From Saccoglossus kowalevskii (lineage: Eukaryota > Hemichordata > Enteropneusta > Harrimaniidae), in NCBI RefSeq assembly GCF_000003605.2, contig NW_003111979.1, positions 4,071 to 29,132 of the forward strand: a stretch of 25,062 bases of DNA, read 5' to 3'. The position numbers and the translations under genes are program-made. Shown here piece after piece: positions 9,936-18,707 of this stretch. Each line of letters starts with the position of its first letter. Positions within the stretch are counted from its first letter, which is position 1. The notes below the pieces were generated by a model. It saw only the letters and a program-made list of their open reading frames with translations, did no database searches and was not told where the DNA came from.

Positions 9936-9986
9936 AGGGGTGTGGCTTCTATTAAAGCTGCGGCCTCAAATATGATTTTTACGGTA
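9936..9986. mobile_element. Fragment of the same MITE family
   Basis: Read on the minus strand it is TACCGTAAAAATCATATTTG followed by AGGCCGCAGCTTTAATAGAA and GCCACACCCC, clearly related to the element at 9087-9200 and to the TAATAGAAGCCGC repeats near 19730. The opposite end is not recognisable, so it is a partial copy. Confidence 0.45.
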
Positions 9987-10676
9987 ATGCCACACTGATA
10001 GGATGATATGTGATCGCCTACAGGGCAGGCAAAGCATACTTTAAAGTCGTGCAAGAAAACATCATGGCGGAAATGTCTTTGAAATGAGAGTTTGCACATG
10101 ATTATGGTTCTAGTTACCTTGGTAGATCAAACACAATCGACAACAAAGATAATGATAATGCCCACAGACCCTAATAACTTTTCCACATCATAAACTTTGA
10201 TGGTACATGATTATTATTGTAATAAAATGTGCATATTTTTTTTTATCTTTTCTGTTTCTTCATTGTAAACATGTTGTTGATATCAATGAGGAAGCAACTA
10301 CTAGTAATTTTGCAAATTTATTTCAATTTATGAGAGCAATCTTAATGTAAAATGAAGAATTTGAGATTTTGTCTAAACAGATCATGTTTAAGGAACTGTT
10401 GAAAACTTAGTAATTTAAGTTATTTGTTAAATGTTTCTTGTTTTATTTATTATTGTTGTCTGTAACAGTGAATGTTTTTTTGGTTATAATTTTTTTAATT
10501 ATTTTTGGTCAAATATTTTGTTCTACGTACAAGATACAACATAGAGATCGTATCTGTATCCTAACCGGGGTCAATAACGCAGAGACATTGGTTGGGATAG
10601 GGGTGTTGGGTTATGTAAATTTGGGTTTCGTATGTTTTACTATATACTAGTAATTATCATTTACACCACAGTCTTA
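9987..10676. other. Intergenic, no feature recognised
   Basis: AT-rich sequence without conserved open frames. It includes CATCATGGCGGAAATG (about 10060-10075), a YY1-like ATGGCGG core that begins only a seven-codon frame. I do not call a gene here. Confidence 0.4.
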
Positions 10677-10841
10677 TTACAGCAGGCACAAGATATTTAC
10701 ATACACCTAACTCCTGTACACGGTAGGTAATTACTGAGGGACTTTGCAACATCCCCAGACACTTTCCTAGACACTCCAATGATCGTCGTAGACGCAATAA
10801 AGTTACATACCCGCTTGCGTGACAGTTAATCGAAACACAGG
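10677..10841 (-). repeat. Left arm of 1.6-kb-spaced inverted repeat
   Basis: Read on the minus strand this matches 12142-12283 on the plus strand. Both contain ATGTAACTTTATTGCGT, GTTGCAAAGTCCCTC, GGTAATTACCTACC (left copy with A for the first G) and GTATGTAAAT. The left copy has about 23 extra bases after CGATCATTG. Both copies end outward in TTACAGC when each is read from its outer side, so they may be the terminal repeats of one element of about 1.6 kb (10677-12283). Confidence 0.7.
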
Positions 10842-12141
10842 ACGCTGTATGCCTTTGATGTGTGGCCACAAGAAACAAGGGGGTAGTTGGAATATTCTAT
10901 TGTTTTGTAAGTACAAAAATCATTGCTGTGTAACACTTGGGAGAAATATAATATGAACATAAAACTGGGAATGAATATTAAGAAATGATAAATGTAAATT
11001 CTTGATTGGTAGTTTGTTGGGATGTTGTCAATGGATTTATATTAATAATATTAGCGTTGTGAGCCTTGAGTGTTCCGTTCAATTTTTCGCATAATAGCTG
11101 GTACCATTGCTAGTTTGCCTGAATTCTCTAAGCCAAGTCTACGTCACAAACTGGTCAAAATCCCCCAAACATTGCCAGCAACCAATCCATCCAACCAATG
11201 CGACAGAAATGCCACACAATCCCTTGAACCTCTGCCCTCGCTAGTCCAACTCAGTACACGTTGTAATTAGTTTGCAAACACGCTGTACAATGTCACAGTT
11301 AATCGGCTTACGTGTTTCGGCTGTATTCGGAAGCTTCACGAAGATTCTCAACGCACTGCGCATGCCCAAACAGATAACAATAATACAAAATGCAGCGAAA
11401 GACGTACGCTGAGTGTACTCAACGCCCAAAATCTATTACAACAAAAGGCACGATTTTCAACATCTGCACAGTTCTGCACACCAATGAAAAATGACTCGTC
11501 AAAACATCTTGTTATAATCTTATCATGTATCTTTAAATTTCACTGCGGAAATTTGCGGGATTTTTTCAATCAATGTCCAAAGTTGGACGACTATTGCGAC
11601 GAAAAATATCAGAAAAGAAGTAAGCACACACCTTGGTACACATTTCCGGCATCTACAAGTGTGAAATGACCTTTGTGATCCGATAAAGGTCATTGCACAT
11701 GTACAATTCTTTTATTTATGGTTTGCGCATTCAATTTTATAGACGATGATTAAACAGAATTTATTTTTGTCAGTTCTACTCGTGTTTTCTTGTGTAAATA
11801 AGCGGCTATTATCATGTAGATAAAACGATTTCTAAACAAAAACAATAAGTTAACAATAAGCTTTGACATAATAGCAATAATTGTTTAAAATCAGAAACTG
11901 CATTCATAACTAAACTGTTCTCACAATTTCATTATATGTTAGGGGCGTTTTTAAATATTTGTATCAACTAGGTTTATTATTTTCGCGAAACATTCAAAAT
12001 AGAATTTATTAAATGAATTCGCATATGTATGCATGAAATAATAAAGTGTCCGATATCAACAATGAGAAAAACATGATTGTTTGATGAATGTTTGACTGGA
12101 CGCTTACACGTTGTAATAGTTGAACCCATCTGAAACCCTGC

Positions 12142-12283
12142 CCGTTGTTTTGATTAACTATCAAGTAGGCGTGTATGTAACTTTATTGCGTTTACAACGG
12201 TCACTGATGTTGCAAAGTCCCTCGGTAATTACCTACCGGGTGCGGGAGTTAGATGTATGTAAATTATATTGCGCTCGCTGTAA
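12142..12283 (+). repeat. Right arm of 1.6-kb-spaced inverted repeat
   Basis: Partner of 10677-10841 in opposite orientation, with about 75-80 percent identity by eye over the shared part and a 23-base deletion. The sequence between the arms (10842-12141) is AT-rich, with short frames of no recognisable family. If this is a transposon it has lost its gene or never had one. Confidence 0.7.
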
Positions 12284-12289
12284 CTTCTC

Positions 12290-12545
12290 GTGGATCCCTT
12301 GAACCGGAAGTTCGCAGGATGATAACACAGCATCAACATTACACTCAAACCAAAGAAGCTGTTCGAATATACTCCTACTTTACCTTGGAATTGAACTTGT
12401 CGCCGATCCCAATAGCAATATAAACAATAACTTCAATAAAATGTGTGAATCGTTCGAATGTCAAAAACCTTGCTCTGCCATGGACGGCGCCATATTGTGC
12501 GCACAAGCAAACGCGCCAAATCAGTACTGCGCAAGTTCAGAGGTT
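12290..12545. promoter_or_regulatory. CpG-richer promoter-like patch
   Basis: Locally raised CpG content with a consensus ETS site ACCGGAAGTT (12303-12312), GGCGCCATATTG (YY1-like, about 12486-12497), and TGCGCA / CGCGCCAAATC words (about 12498-12535). Such clusters mark TATA-less promoters of broadly expressed animal genes. No coding exon with family similarity follows on the plus strand, so it could be a distal 5' exon/promoter of NUP155 (minus strand) or of an unrecognised transcript. Confidence 0.35.
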
Positions 12546-12759
12546 ACAATTTGTTTTCAAACACATGGAGAACTTGGTGGATTTATATTGTTTATAATTT
12601 ATTGGTTTCTATTAAAATTGAAGACTGGAGTAATATATTCCGCCTGAGTACTAGTAGTACAAATGTTGAAAATCATTAACATTGACATGCAGGCAGAATT
12701 TGTCCAATGTTGCATGTACCCAATACCCTGGGCATGCACCAACCATTTGCCTTAGGGGC

Positions 12760-12792
12760 GGACCATTTGATATCCTGGGGGCCAGGAAGATT
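12760..12792 (+). repeat. Inverted dispersed-repeat end, left copy
   Basis: Begins GGACCATTTGATATCCTG and continues with a run of G, then CCAGGAAGATT. Its reverse complement occurs at 16017-16049 with a single mismatch over 33 bases. A-rich, weakly similar sequence follows on the inner side of both copies. This looks like the conserved end of a dispersed repeat family. Confidence 0.75.
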
Positions 12793-13280
12793 TTGCGGAA
12801 ACAAAATTCTATGACAATGCTTGAAAAAAAATCCTACACTATATGCATGTACAAAAAAATCTGAAACTTTCAGACCCCCTGGAAAAAAATCAAGACAAGG
12901 CAGGACAAAAAATAAAATGTTTAAAGAATGATTTTTATTGATCCTTTCCCTCAACAATTTCATCAACTATGTTGTTTAACAGATCTTTCACAATGGCTTT
13001 CTGCTGTATTTCTGTATAAACTGTTTCTAACAATGCATTTATTATCGATGGGGGTGGTGGATTGACGAATACCTCACCGACTGAGGGCAGTATTGCATTA
13101 GCTAACTAAATACGTAACAGATTAGACTTGCTTGCTCATTTCGCGTTCACCCCTCGTTTACGCAATTTATATTTATTTTTCAAGAATTTTTCATCGGAAT
13201 CGCAACAGACGAAGAAAGCCTATGTCGATGCAGCACTCAAATTTATCCGTAATTGGATTATTCATTAGTGTGATGGTGCT

Positions 13281-13315
13281 GTTTTGGGTTCTATGTTGAA
13301 CCCTTCATCAGTCGG
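13281..13315 (-). other. Hammerhead-like stem-loop downstream of the Penelope remnant
   Basis: On the minus strand: CTGATGA, then a stem GGGTTC / GAACCC around a six-base loop, then AAAAC. Penelope-like elements are known to carry hammerhead ribozymes whose core is CUGAUGA, stem II and GAAAC. Here the G of GAAA is A, and I could not pair a stem III, so it is either a decayed ribozyme or a coincidence. Confidence 0.3.
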
Positions 13316-13530
13316 AATAATACTTGACCAAATCGTTCGATTTATTTAGCTTTCAGAATATTCGACGTACTTTCATTACACAATTTAGTTAAAATGGAAA
13401 GTAATTCTTCGTCGTTTTGTTAGTACGTAGAATAAAGAAGAGTAGAATAGAACTTGTAAATTTATCTTTCAAGTTAGTAGTACGAAATGCAATAAGGAGA
13501 GGATTCGGAAAAATGTTACTGAGTAACTGA

Positions 13531-13996
13531 TCATTCCAGTTTTTTTAAAAGGGCTCTTTTGAGCATAGACCCTTGTGTATAATGGTTGAGTGTAGTTGTG
13601 AATATTGTTTGCCCTTCATTATTAGGCATTGATTCACGTAAATGTGAGATACGATTGTCATGTTCATTATTATATAAATTGAAGAGTATCTTTTCGATAT
13701 CATTACGTTTCAAGTTGGTGTGCGTGTTCACGTCTACTATATTCATATCATGGAGTATTCAAATGTGAGCCGGTATTTGTTATGAAGCATATTAGCTTCC
13801 TGAACAAATTTGTGTAATTCAGGTACGGTACCTTTGAATACCATGCAGATGTCATCAAGAAAACGATAACAAATTTTAATATATCGAGCACCACGTAGTA
13901 AAATTCTATTTTCCAGTAGGTGGAATGTAATGTCAGCAATATCAAGTGAAGATGGTGATCCCATGCTAACTCCACATGTTTGGGTATAATATTCAT
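13531..13996 (-). pseudogene. Penelope-like element reverse transcriptase, C-terminal catalytic part
   Basis: Encodes EYYTQTCGVSMGSPSS, the QxxGxxMGSxxS motif of Penelope-like reverse transcriptases. Then comes CYRFLDDICMVFKGTVPELH, in which FLDD is the catalytic Y/F-x-DD box, followed by FVQEANMLHNKYRLTFEYS. Stops and a frame change at about 13743 separate it from a downstream stretch (RISHLRESMPNNEGQTIF, to 13531) that I cannot place firmly in the family. The first half of the domain lies at 14854-15246, beyond an inserted transposon. A retroelement copies its RNA into DNA, but this copy is broken and cannot make an intact enzyme. Confidence 0.85.
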
Positions 13997-14332
13997 CAGG
14001 TGCAGTCAACGAAGCTGTTCGTGCAAAAAGGTGTTCGCGAACGTTTTTCTGTGGGCAGGCAAAATTTAATTTAATCAGTGGGAGGGAGAATAATATGACT
14101 TAATATTGTGGGGAGTGGGTGTGGGTAATGCATTTTTGGAAGTGGGAAGGCAGAATTGTTAACATATGGTGGGCAGAAAATGATAACTATCAGTGGGTAA
14201 AGAAGAACTTGTGGTTACAATATCGGGAGGGAGAATATAGAGATAATACCCGTAGAATACAGATGAATCGTCAGGTTGCCAGATTGGGTCAAGCGAGGTC
14301 AGTTGTGTCTTTGATATGATGAACGCCACCAA

Positions 14333-14382
14333 NNNNNNNNNNNNNNNNNNNNNNNNNNNNNNNNNNNNNNNNNNNNNNNNNN
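14333..14382. other. Assembly gap (50 N)
   Basis: Fifty N within the inserted transposon. The even length suggests an estimated or placeholder gap. It falls in a G-rich repetitive element, which may explain the failure to assemble. Confidence 0.95.
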
Positions 14383-14589
14383 GCAAAACAAACAAAGCCC
14401 GCACACTACTTGAGGTTTAATGAAATATGCTGAGTCATGGCTGAGGTATGCTCGAGTATGGTTGAATCTACACATAAAACATCAAGTTGAAGAATTAACT
14501 GCATGTAGGATTTAAGTAGGTTGAGCTCTTGTACAATGAATTTCGAAGATGTGTAAGAACAGGTGGCGAGAGGGCTCTGAAGACCACTA

Positions 14590-14720
14590 CCCAGTGGGAG
14601 GGCATTTTTTTGCAGGCACTAGTGGGAGGGGAGGTAGTGAGAGGGGGTGATGGGTGGGGAGAAGGCAGCGGGAACCTAGATGCAGTGGGAGGGCATTTTT
14701 TTTGACGTTAGTGGGAGGGG
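14590..14720 (+). repeat. G-rich tandem-like repeats in the transposon
   Basis: CAGTGGGAGGGCATTTTTTT occurs at about 14592 and again at about 14682, each followed within 20 bases by AGTGGGAGGGG. Between them lies GAGAGGGGGTGATGGGTGGG. Looser copies of GTGGGAGGGAGAATA occur at about 14080 and 14228. The G-runs are dense enough for possible quadruplex formation on the plus strand, although one loop is longer than the usual seven bases. Confidence 0.6.
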
Positions 14721-14853
14721 AATTACGAACAGCTTAACCCCTCCCCTCCAAATTTAAAAACGTGTCAAATATCGATAAAAAGTATGTACATGATGGACAA
14801 TTATTAATAATGACGGTTTTGGAAAATTTGGCCGTTGGCTGCACCTGATTCAT

Positions 14854-15246
14854 TATTAAACTCGAATGCATTTCTTTTCAGAATGATTTTAAGGAGTTTA
14901 ATTATATATTCCAAAGGTAGTGTTTTCAAAGGACTATCATTGTGATAGTAATTCGATTGCATTGCATTGCATTAGCGGCTGCTCGCATCGCTTCTTCGTG
15001 AACAGTATTAGTAAACATCGATACGACATCCATGGTTACTAGGACGTTATTTTCAGATACTTGTATTTTTTCGATTTTGTTAATAAAATCAGTCGTATAT
15101 TTGATGTATGTATGTTGCCTTTTAACGATTGGAATTAAATAGTGGTCAATCAATTCTGATATTTTCTCTGTCGAAAAATTCCGAATAAAATTTGAGATCA
15201 ACTGAACTTGATCAGCCAACTGTTTATTTTCTAGCCAGTTTTGCAT
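14854..15246 (-). pseudogene. Penelope-like element reverse transcriptase, N-terminal part
   Basis: Encodes STEKISELIDHYLIPIVKRQ, then TYIKYTTDFINKIEKI, then VLVTMDVVSMFTNTVHEEA. In Penelope-like reverse transcriptases the matching block is ..DVxSLYTNIPxxE with the first catalytic aspartate. A frameshift near 14927-14930 follows, and the next frame gives KTLPLEYIIKLLKIILKRNA and FEFNN, leading directly into the part at 13996 across the inserted transposon. No fingers region with the KxHK-type motif was found upstream of 15246, so the copy is probably 5'-truncated or decayed there. Confidence 0.85.
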
Positions 15247-15575
15247 TGCATTTCTTTATTCGTTTGCATCTTGCAATGTGTTTCTTACGTGAGAAGTGTC
15301 TATTACGTTTTGTGTTATTGATTGTATGGTCCATAGTTACTGTAATAACAGTAGTACTCTTTTGGGAGGATGTGGTGGCCCTGAAAAAGACCGTTTGGTT
15401 TGTGTGCCAAAGCACTGGCTTATTTGAGGCTAGAATTGCGTTTCCTGCCATTCGGGGCGGGGGGGGGGGCTGCACCATTTTCCACGATTGTTTGAGGAAT
15501 TGCCTTAGTTTTTCAACAGCCAGAGCTTGATGTTCCTCTCCAGCCAGGCGTTTGATACGCTTTCTTCTCCTTTAC
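15224..15575 (-). other. Basic open frame of unknown identity, upstream of the Penelope remnant
   Basis: An open frame of about 117 codons without a clear start. It contains RRRKRIKRLAGEEHQALAVE, a proline run (PPPPPR) and a lysine/arginine-rich end (KRNRHFSRKKHIARCKRIKK). It overlaps the reverse-transcriptase start in another frame. It could be a decayed 5' region of the same element or chance. No family was recognised. Confidence 0.25.
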
Positions 15576-15744
15576 CAAATGGTCTGGAATTTTTTCAGGT
15601 GGGTCGGTAAATAAATGTCAAGTAGTTTAGTGTACTGTTTAGAAGCCTGGTTTGGACGATCGTGGTTTGAAAGAGATAATACATTCAGGAGGTGGACTGA
15701 TAGCAAAACCCTTTCATGATGTTAAAGAGGGCTATTATCGCTTT

Positions 15745-15897
15745 ACTTAAAGCGGGAGGGTCGTCACCTGCGCATTGGCGGAAATTGAGTCCCAACACAT
15801 GCTAAAACGCAAAGGCTCATGGGTAGACGTTTGTTTGTAAACAATGACACGCTATGGCTATCTGGCGCATGTGCAGGTGATGACTCCACTGTTTAAA
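15745..15897. mobile_element. Small foldback/MITE element
   Basis: GTCGTCACCTGCGCAT (left) and, reverse complemented, GTCATCACCTGCACATGCGC (right, ending near 15885) form imperfect inverted arms separated by about 85 bases. Weaker matches extend outward (CTTAAAGCGGGAGG versus TTTAAACAGTGGA). The interior holds GCAAAGGCTCATGGG (15809-15823), found again at 21642-21656 inside another inverted-repeat element. Confidence 0.55.
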
Positions 15898-16016
15898 ATA
15901 CTGAAAAAAATAAAAACAACTGTTGAGTGCAAAAAAAAAAAAAAAAAAATTAGAGACAAGGTCTGCTGAAAAAAAAATTCCATATCAGATGGGGGAAAAA
16001 AAGTAGGCTTCATTGC

Positions 16017-16049
16017 AATCTTCCTGCCCCCCAGGATATCAAATGGTCC
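16017..16049 (-). repeat. Inverted dispersed-repeat end, right copy
   Basis: Reverse complement of 12760-12792 with one mismatch in 33 bases. It points inward, so the two copies bracket 12760-16049, including the whole Penelope remnant. The inner flank is A/T-rich with long A runs (15931-15949, 15970-15978). Confidence 0.75.
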
Positions 16050-18569
16050 ACTCCTTAGTCAGAAAATTCAAATATATTTATTGTGTACCATCAAATAAGT
16101 GCACACCAAATTTTTGTTTCACTTATTTTAATGGCCACTGCAAAATTTGTGTGGTGTTGTATGTTTTAGCAAAAAACAAACAAGCAGCCGGAAGTTGGTT
16201 ATGCACATTTCGTAAGCAATCAGTACCACAGTACATGAAATAATTTGTGTGTGAAGAGAGAATTGGAAGGCATGGATTTGATGTAGGAGATATTTATAAC
16301 ACAATTAAATATAGTACCATATTCAATTGAACAGAAGAGAACATAAATCTCTACTTTATAAGATGCACAACGTGTAAGTCATCTTAAGTTCACAACATGT
16401 TTTACTATAAATGACAAAAATAGTGATCTGAGGATATTGTCATGAAATGAATAAATCTGATAGAGGCCCACATACACTGGTAAATAGAGTATGGAGTCAG
16501 TTATGGTTCAGTGAACACCTCATCTTTGTCACTTCTAAACTAGTTTTACAAGTAAATCAACTTTTTATTTTAGTACTTCAGATATCAGTGACATATTGAA
16601 CAATAAAGTAAAAATTAAACTGCCAAAAATGACAATTTATAAACACAAGAAGCATGGCTACTGTAAATTACTTTATTTCACAGTACTTTATTCAAAGAAG
16701 TATTTTACAATGCAGATCAGACAAGTTAGGTGTCCACAATTTAAAGAATAATTTGTATAGTTTCCAAATCAAATAATGAACCATACCTTCACAGAAGTTG
16801 TAAATCCCAAAAATGAATCTGAATCAGTCACACTGGTACTGGCAAGATTGGAAAAAATTAAGTAACGTAATACATCAAAATTGACAGTTTACCATTTAAA
16901 ACTAGTTTAATAGTTTTGGCTAAAATTTCACTAAAAAATATAAGGCTTAGTTTTTCCGGTAAAAATAAACTAAAATGCATGCATGCCATCTCTTGCAAAA
17001 AGTTTTTTTTTTTTTTTTTCCAAAATAGAAAGAATAACATTTGTAGGTACTCATACGGATCTGCACAATGATACAGACTGTAAATGTGGTGTGAAACCTA
17101 CAAATACTTCGCATACAGAAATAACAATTCGGAGACTAGAATATACAATACAAATATTGCTTTTTTTATTCCATATACTTCATTTAATCTTTAAGGTTCT
17201 GATACAATAAATTACAATTACAATGGTGGAAACGCAGACATGTATCAGTATACAACCTCTGAAAAATGTATGTCTATCTCTTATCTGTAACAATAATTTC
17301 TCCAAGAGATGTACATTCTAATACTTGATTAAAAACCATAAAAGTGCTAGTGTGACAAAAATTAGTTTTTACCTGGCCACATCTGTAATATTCCAATTTA
17401 ACAGTCAATCATTAAATAATTCTGATTACACAATGTCAACTTGTAAATTATATGGCAGAAATTTTGCGCACCATTAAACTCGTTCAATCTATTTTTAAAC
17501 AATGTTGCAGTATGTCAGAATTCTGCAAATAGATCAACCATAACTTTTTAATTTCACTTTTATTACATTTGGCACCTATCAATCTACGCTAATAAACCAC
17601 TTAAATATGCTCATTTTTTTTAAGAATAATTTGTTTCATTTCATTATTAAGCTTTCCACAGCCTAGAGTAAATTCAGTTTCCCAGATATCACAATATGTT
17701 TGTTATAAGTACAGAGTGTAAAAACAGAATCTATATTGCAGAAGACGGATGTCACATCTCACCTACACATCTCGATAACAAAGATATAGATCTATCACTA
17801 AAATACACCAGTAACTCTCTTGAAGGTAAACTTTCAATTTATTATATACATTACTGGCAAGGTATTTATATAATCACACAAACTAAAACTTGCTGATAAA
17901 AAATTCTAGAAGAGAACACTAAAAGAAAAGTGAACTAAACTAAAAAGAAACTCCTATAACCTGTACACATTGGAAGTGCTGATATAGATTTCCATACAAC
18001 CAACTTTAATGCGCCTAAGCTTTGAAATGAAGTATCTATGTACATTTTCACAATTTTTGTGTTAAGAAGGACGCAAGGAATCTATACATATATGAATATG
18101 TAAATAATATAATTATAATGTTAATTGTAGATATGTAAACTGTGTCATCCCATGAAAATATACAACAACACAGGTAGCTCTATAACACAAAACACATGCC
18201 AAGAAAAGAATGAAAACAAAAAATGAAATTCTGATGAAATCTTCAATATGTGTGGCTTTGGGTGGAAGATGTGGGACAGACACATAAATATACAGAGAGT
18301 GAATTATAAAAGGAATATGAATAAAAGTTCAGGAATGTGAATACTTATTTCGATATGCAGCAGTTTCTAACTGTTTCACCCATTCACAACTTTGAACCAC
18401 ATTCTCCATATTGATGCCATGCTACAGAAGTTTAAAAAGCAGGACGTAAACTGGAATTCATGTATTAATTGTATCTATTTCAGAGTTTGAGAAGGGTTGT
18501 TTTCTCCATCCAGTTAAAATACAGTTGATAGAGAGCAAAGAATAGTGAACTTATCCAAGCACAGATTAT
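16050..18569. other. Intergenic and probable SNX 3'UTR, no gene recognised
   Basis: About 2.5 kb of AT-rich sequence without conserved frames. The part next to 18569 must include the 3'UTR of the minus-strand sorting nexin. Several AATAAA words lie on the minus strand, one overlapping the stop codon (18569-18574), so the cleavage site cannot be chosen. A T17 run occurs at about 17003-17019. Confidence 0.5.
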
Positions 18570-18707
18570 TTATTCACCTTCGCTGTCTTCCACAGCTCTC
18601 AACTCAGGTTGGATGGTTTCAATGGGATTAGATGGCGGTTCCAGTGGACTACCCTCGGAATTCTGTTTCTGGAGGAATTGAATCACCTCTTCCCATGCTG
18701 AGAGTGT
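18570..18707 (-). CDS. SNX30: SNX last coding exon with stop
   Basis: Acceptor TTTTCTTCTCAG|ACA. 45 codons plus TAA (18570-18572): [45 protein letters not shown]. The first 15 residues complete the BAR helix ([10 protein letters not shown]). The rest is a proline-rich, acidic tail probably outside the folded domain. Confidence 0.85.
   Translation of the reverse strand, partial: TLSAWEEVIQFLQKQNSEGSPLEPPSNPIETIQPELRAVEDSEGE

Larger units (their letters stand above)
13997..14847. mobile_element. Non-autonomous DNA transposon inserted in the reverse transcriptase
   Basis: The ends are CAGGTGCAGTCAACG (13997-14011) and, reverse complemented, CAGGTGCAGCCAACG (14833-14847). The 6-bp direct repeat ATTCAT flanks it exactly (13991-13996 and 14848-14853). 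Removing the element and one repeat copy leaves the reverse-transcriptase frame open across the joint, independent proof of the borders. A subterminal inverted AAGCTGTTCGT (about 14012-14022 and 14728-14738) is also present. CAG-starting ends with a 6-bp duplication suggest a hAT-related group; Dada elements also make 6-7 bp duplications. The interior has G-rich repeats, a 50-base N gap and no transposase. Confidence 0.85.

Noticed and set aside
10064-10087. Short frame from ATGGCGGAAATG
   Set aside because: It stops after seven codons; there is no further support.
12441-12647. Possible gene starting ATGTGTGAATCG after the promoter-like patch
   Set aside because: The frame stops after 68 codons, has no family similarity, and no downstream exon was found.
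13995-14010. Native start codon of a separate gene at MTAPDEYYTQ
   Set aside because: Those first residues come from the end of the inserted transposon; the frame is the middle of a reverse transcriptase.
16983-17210. Open frame across the T-rich run
   Set aside because: Low-complexity start and no similarity; it lies in probable 3' flank or intergenic DNA.
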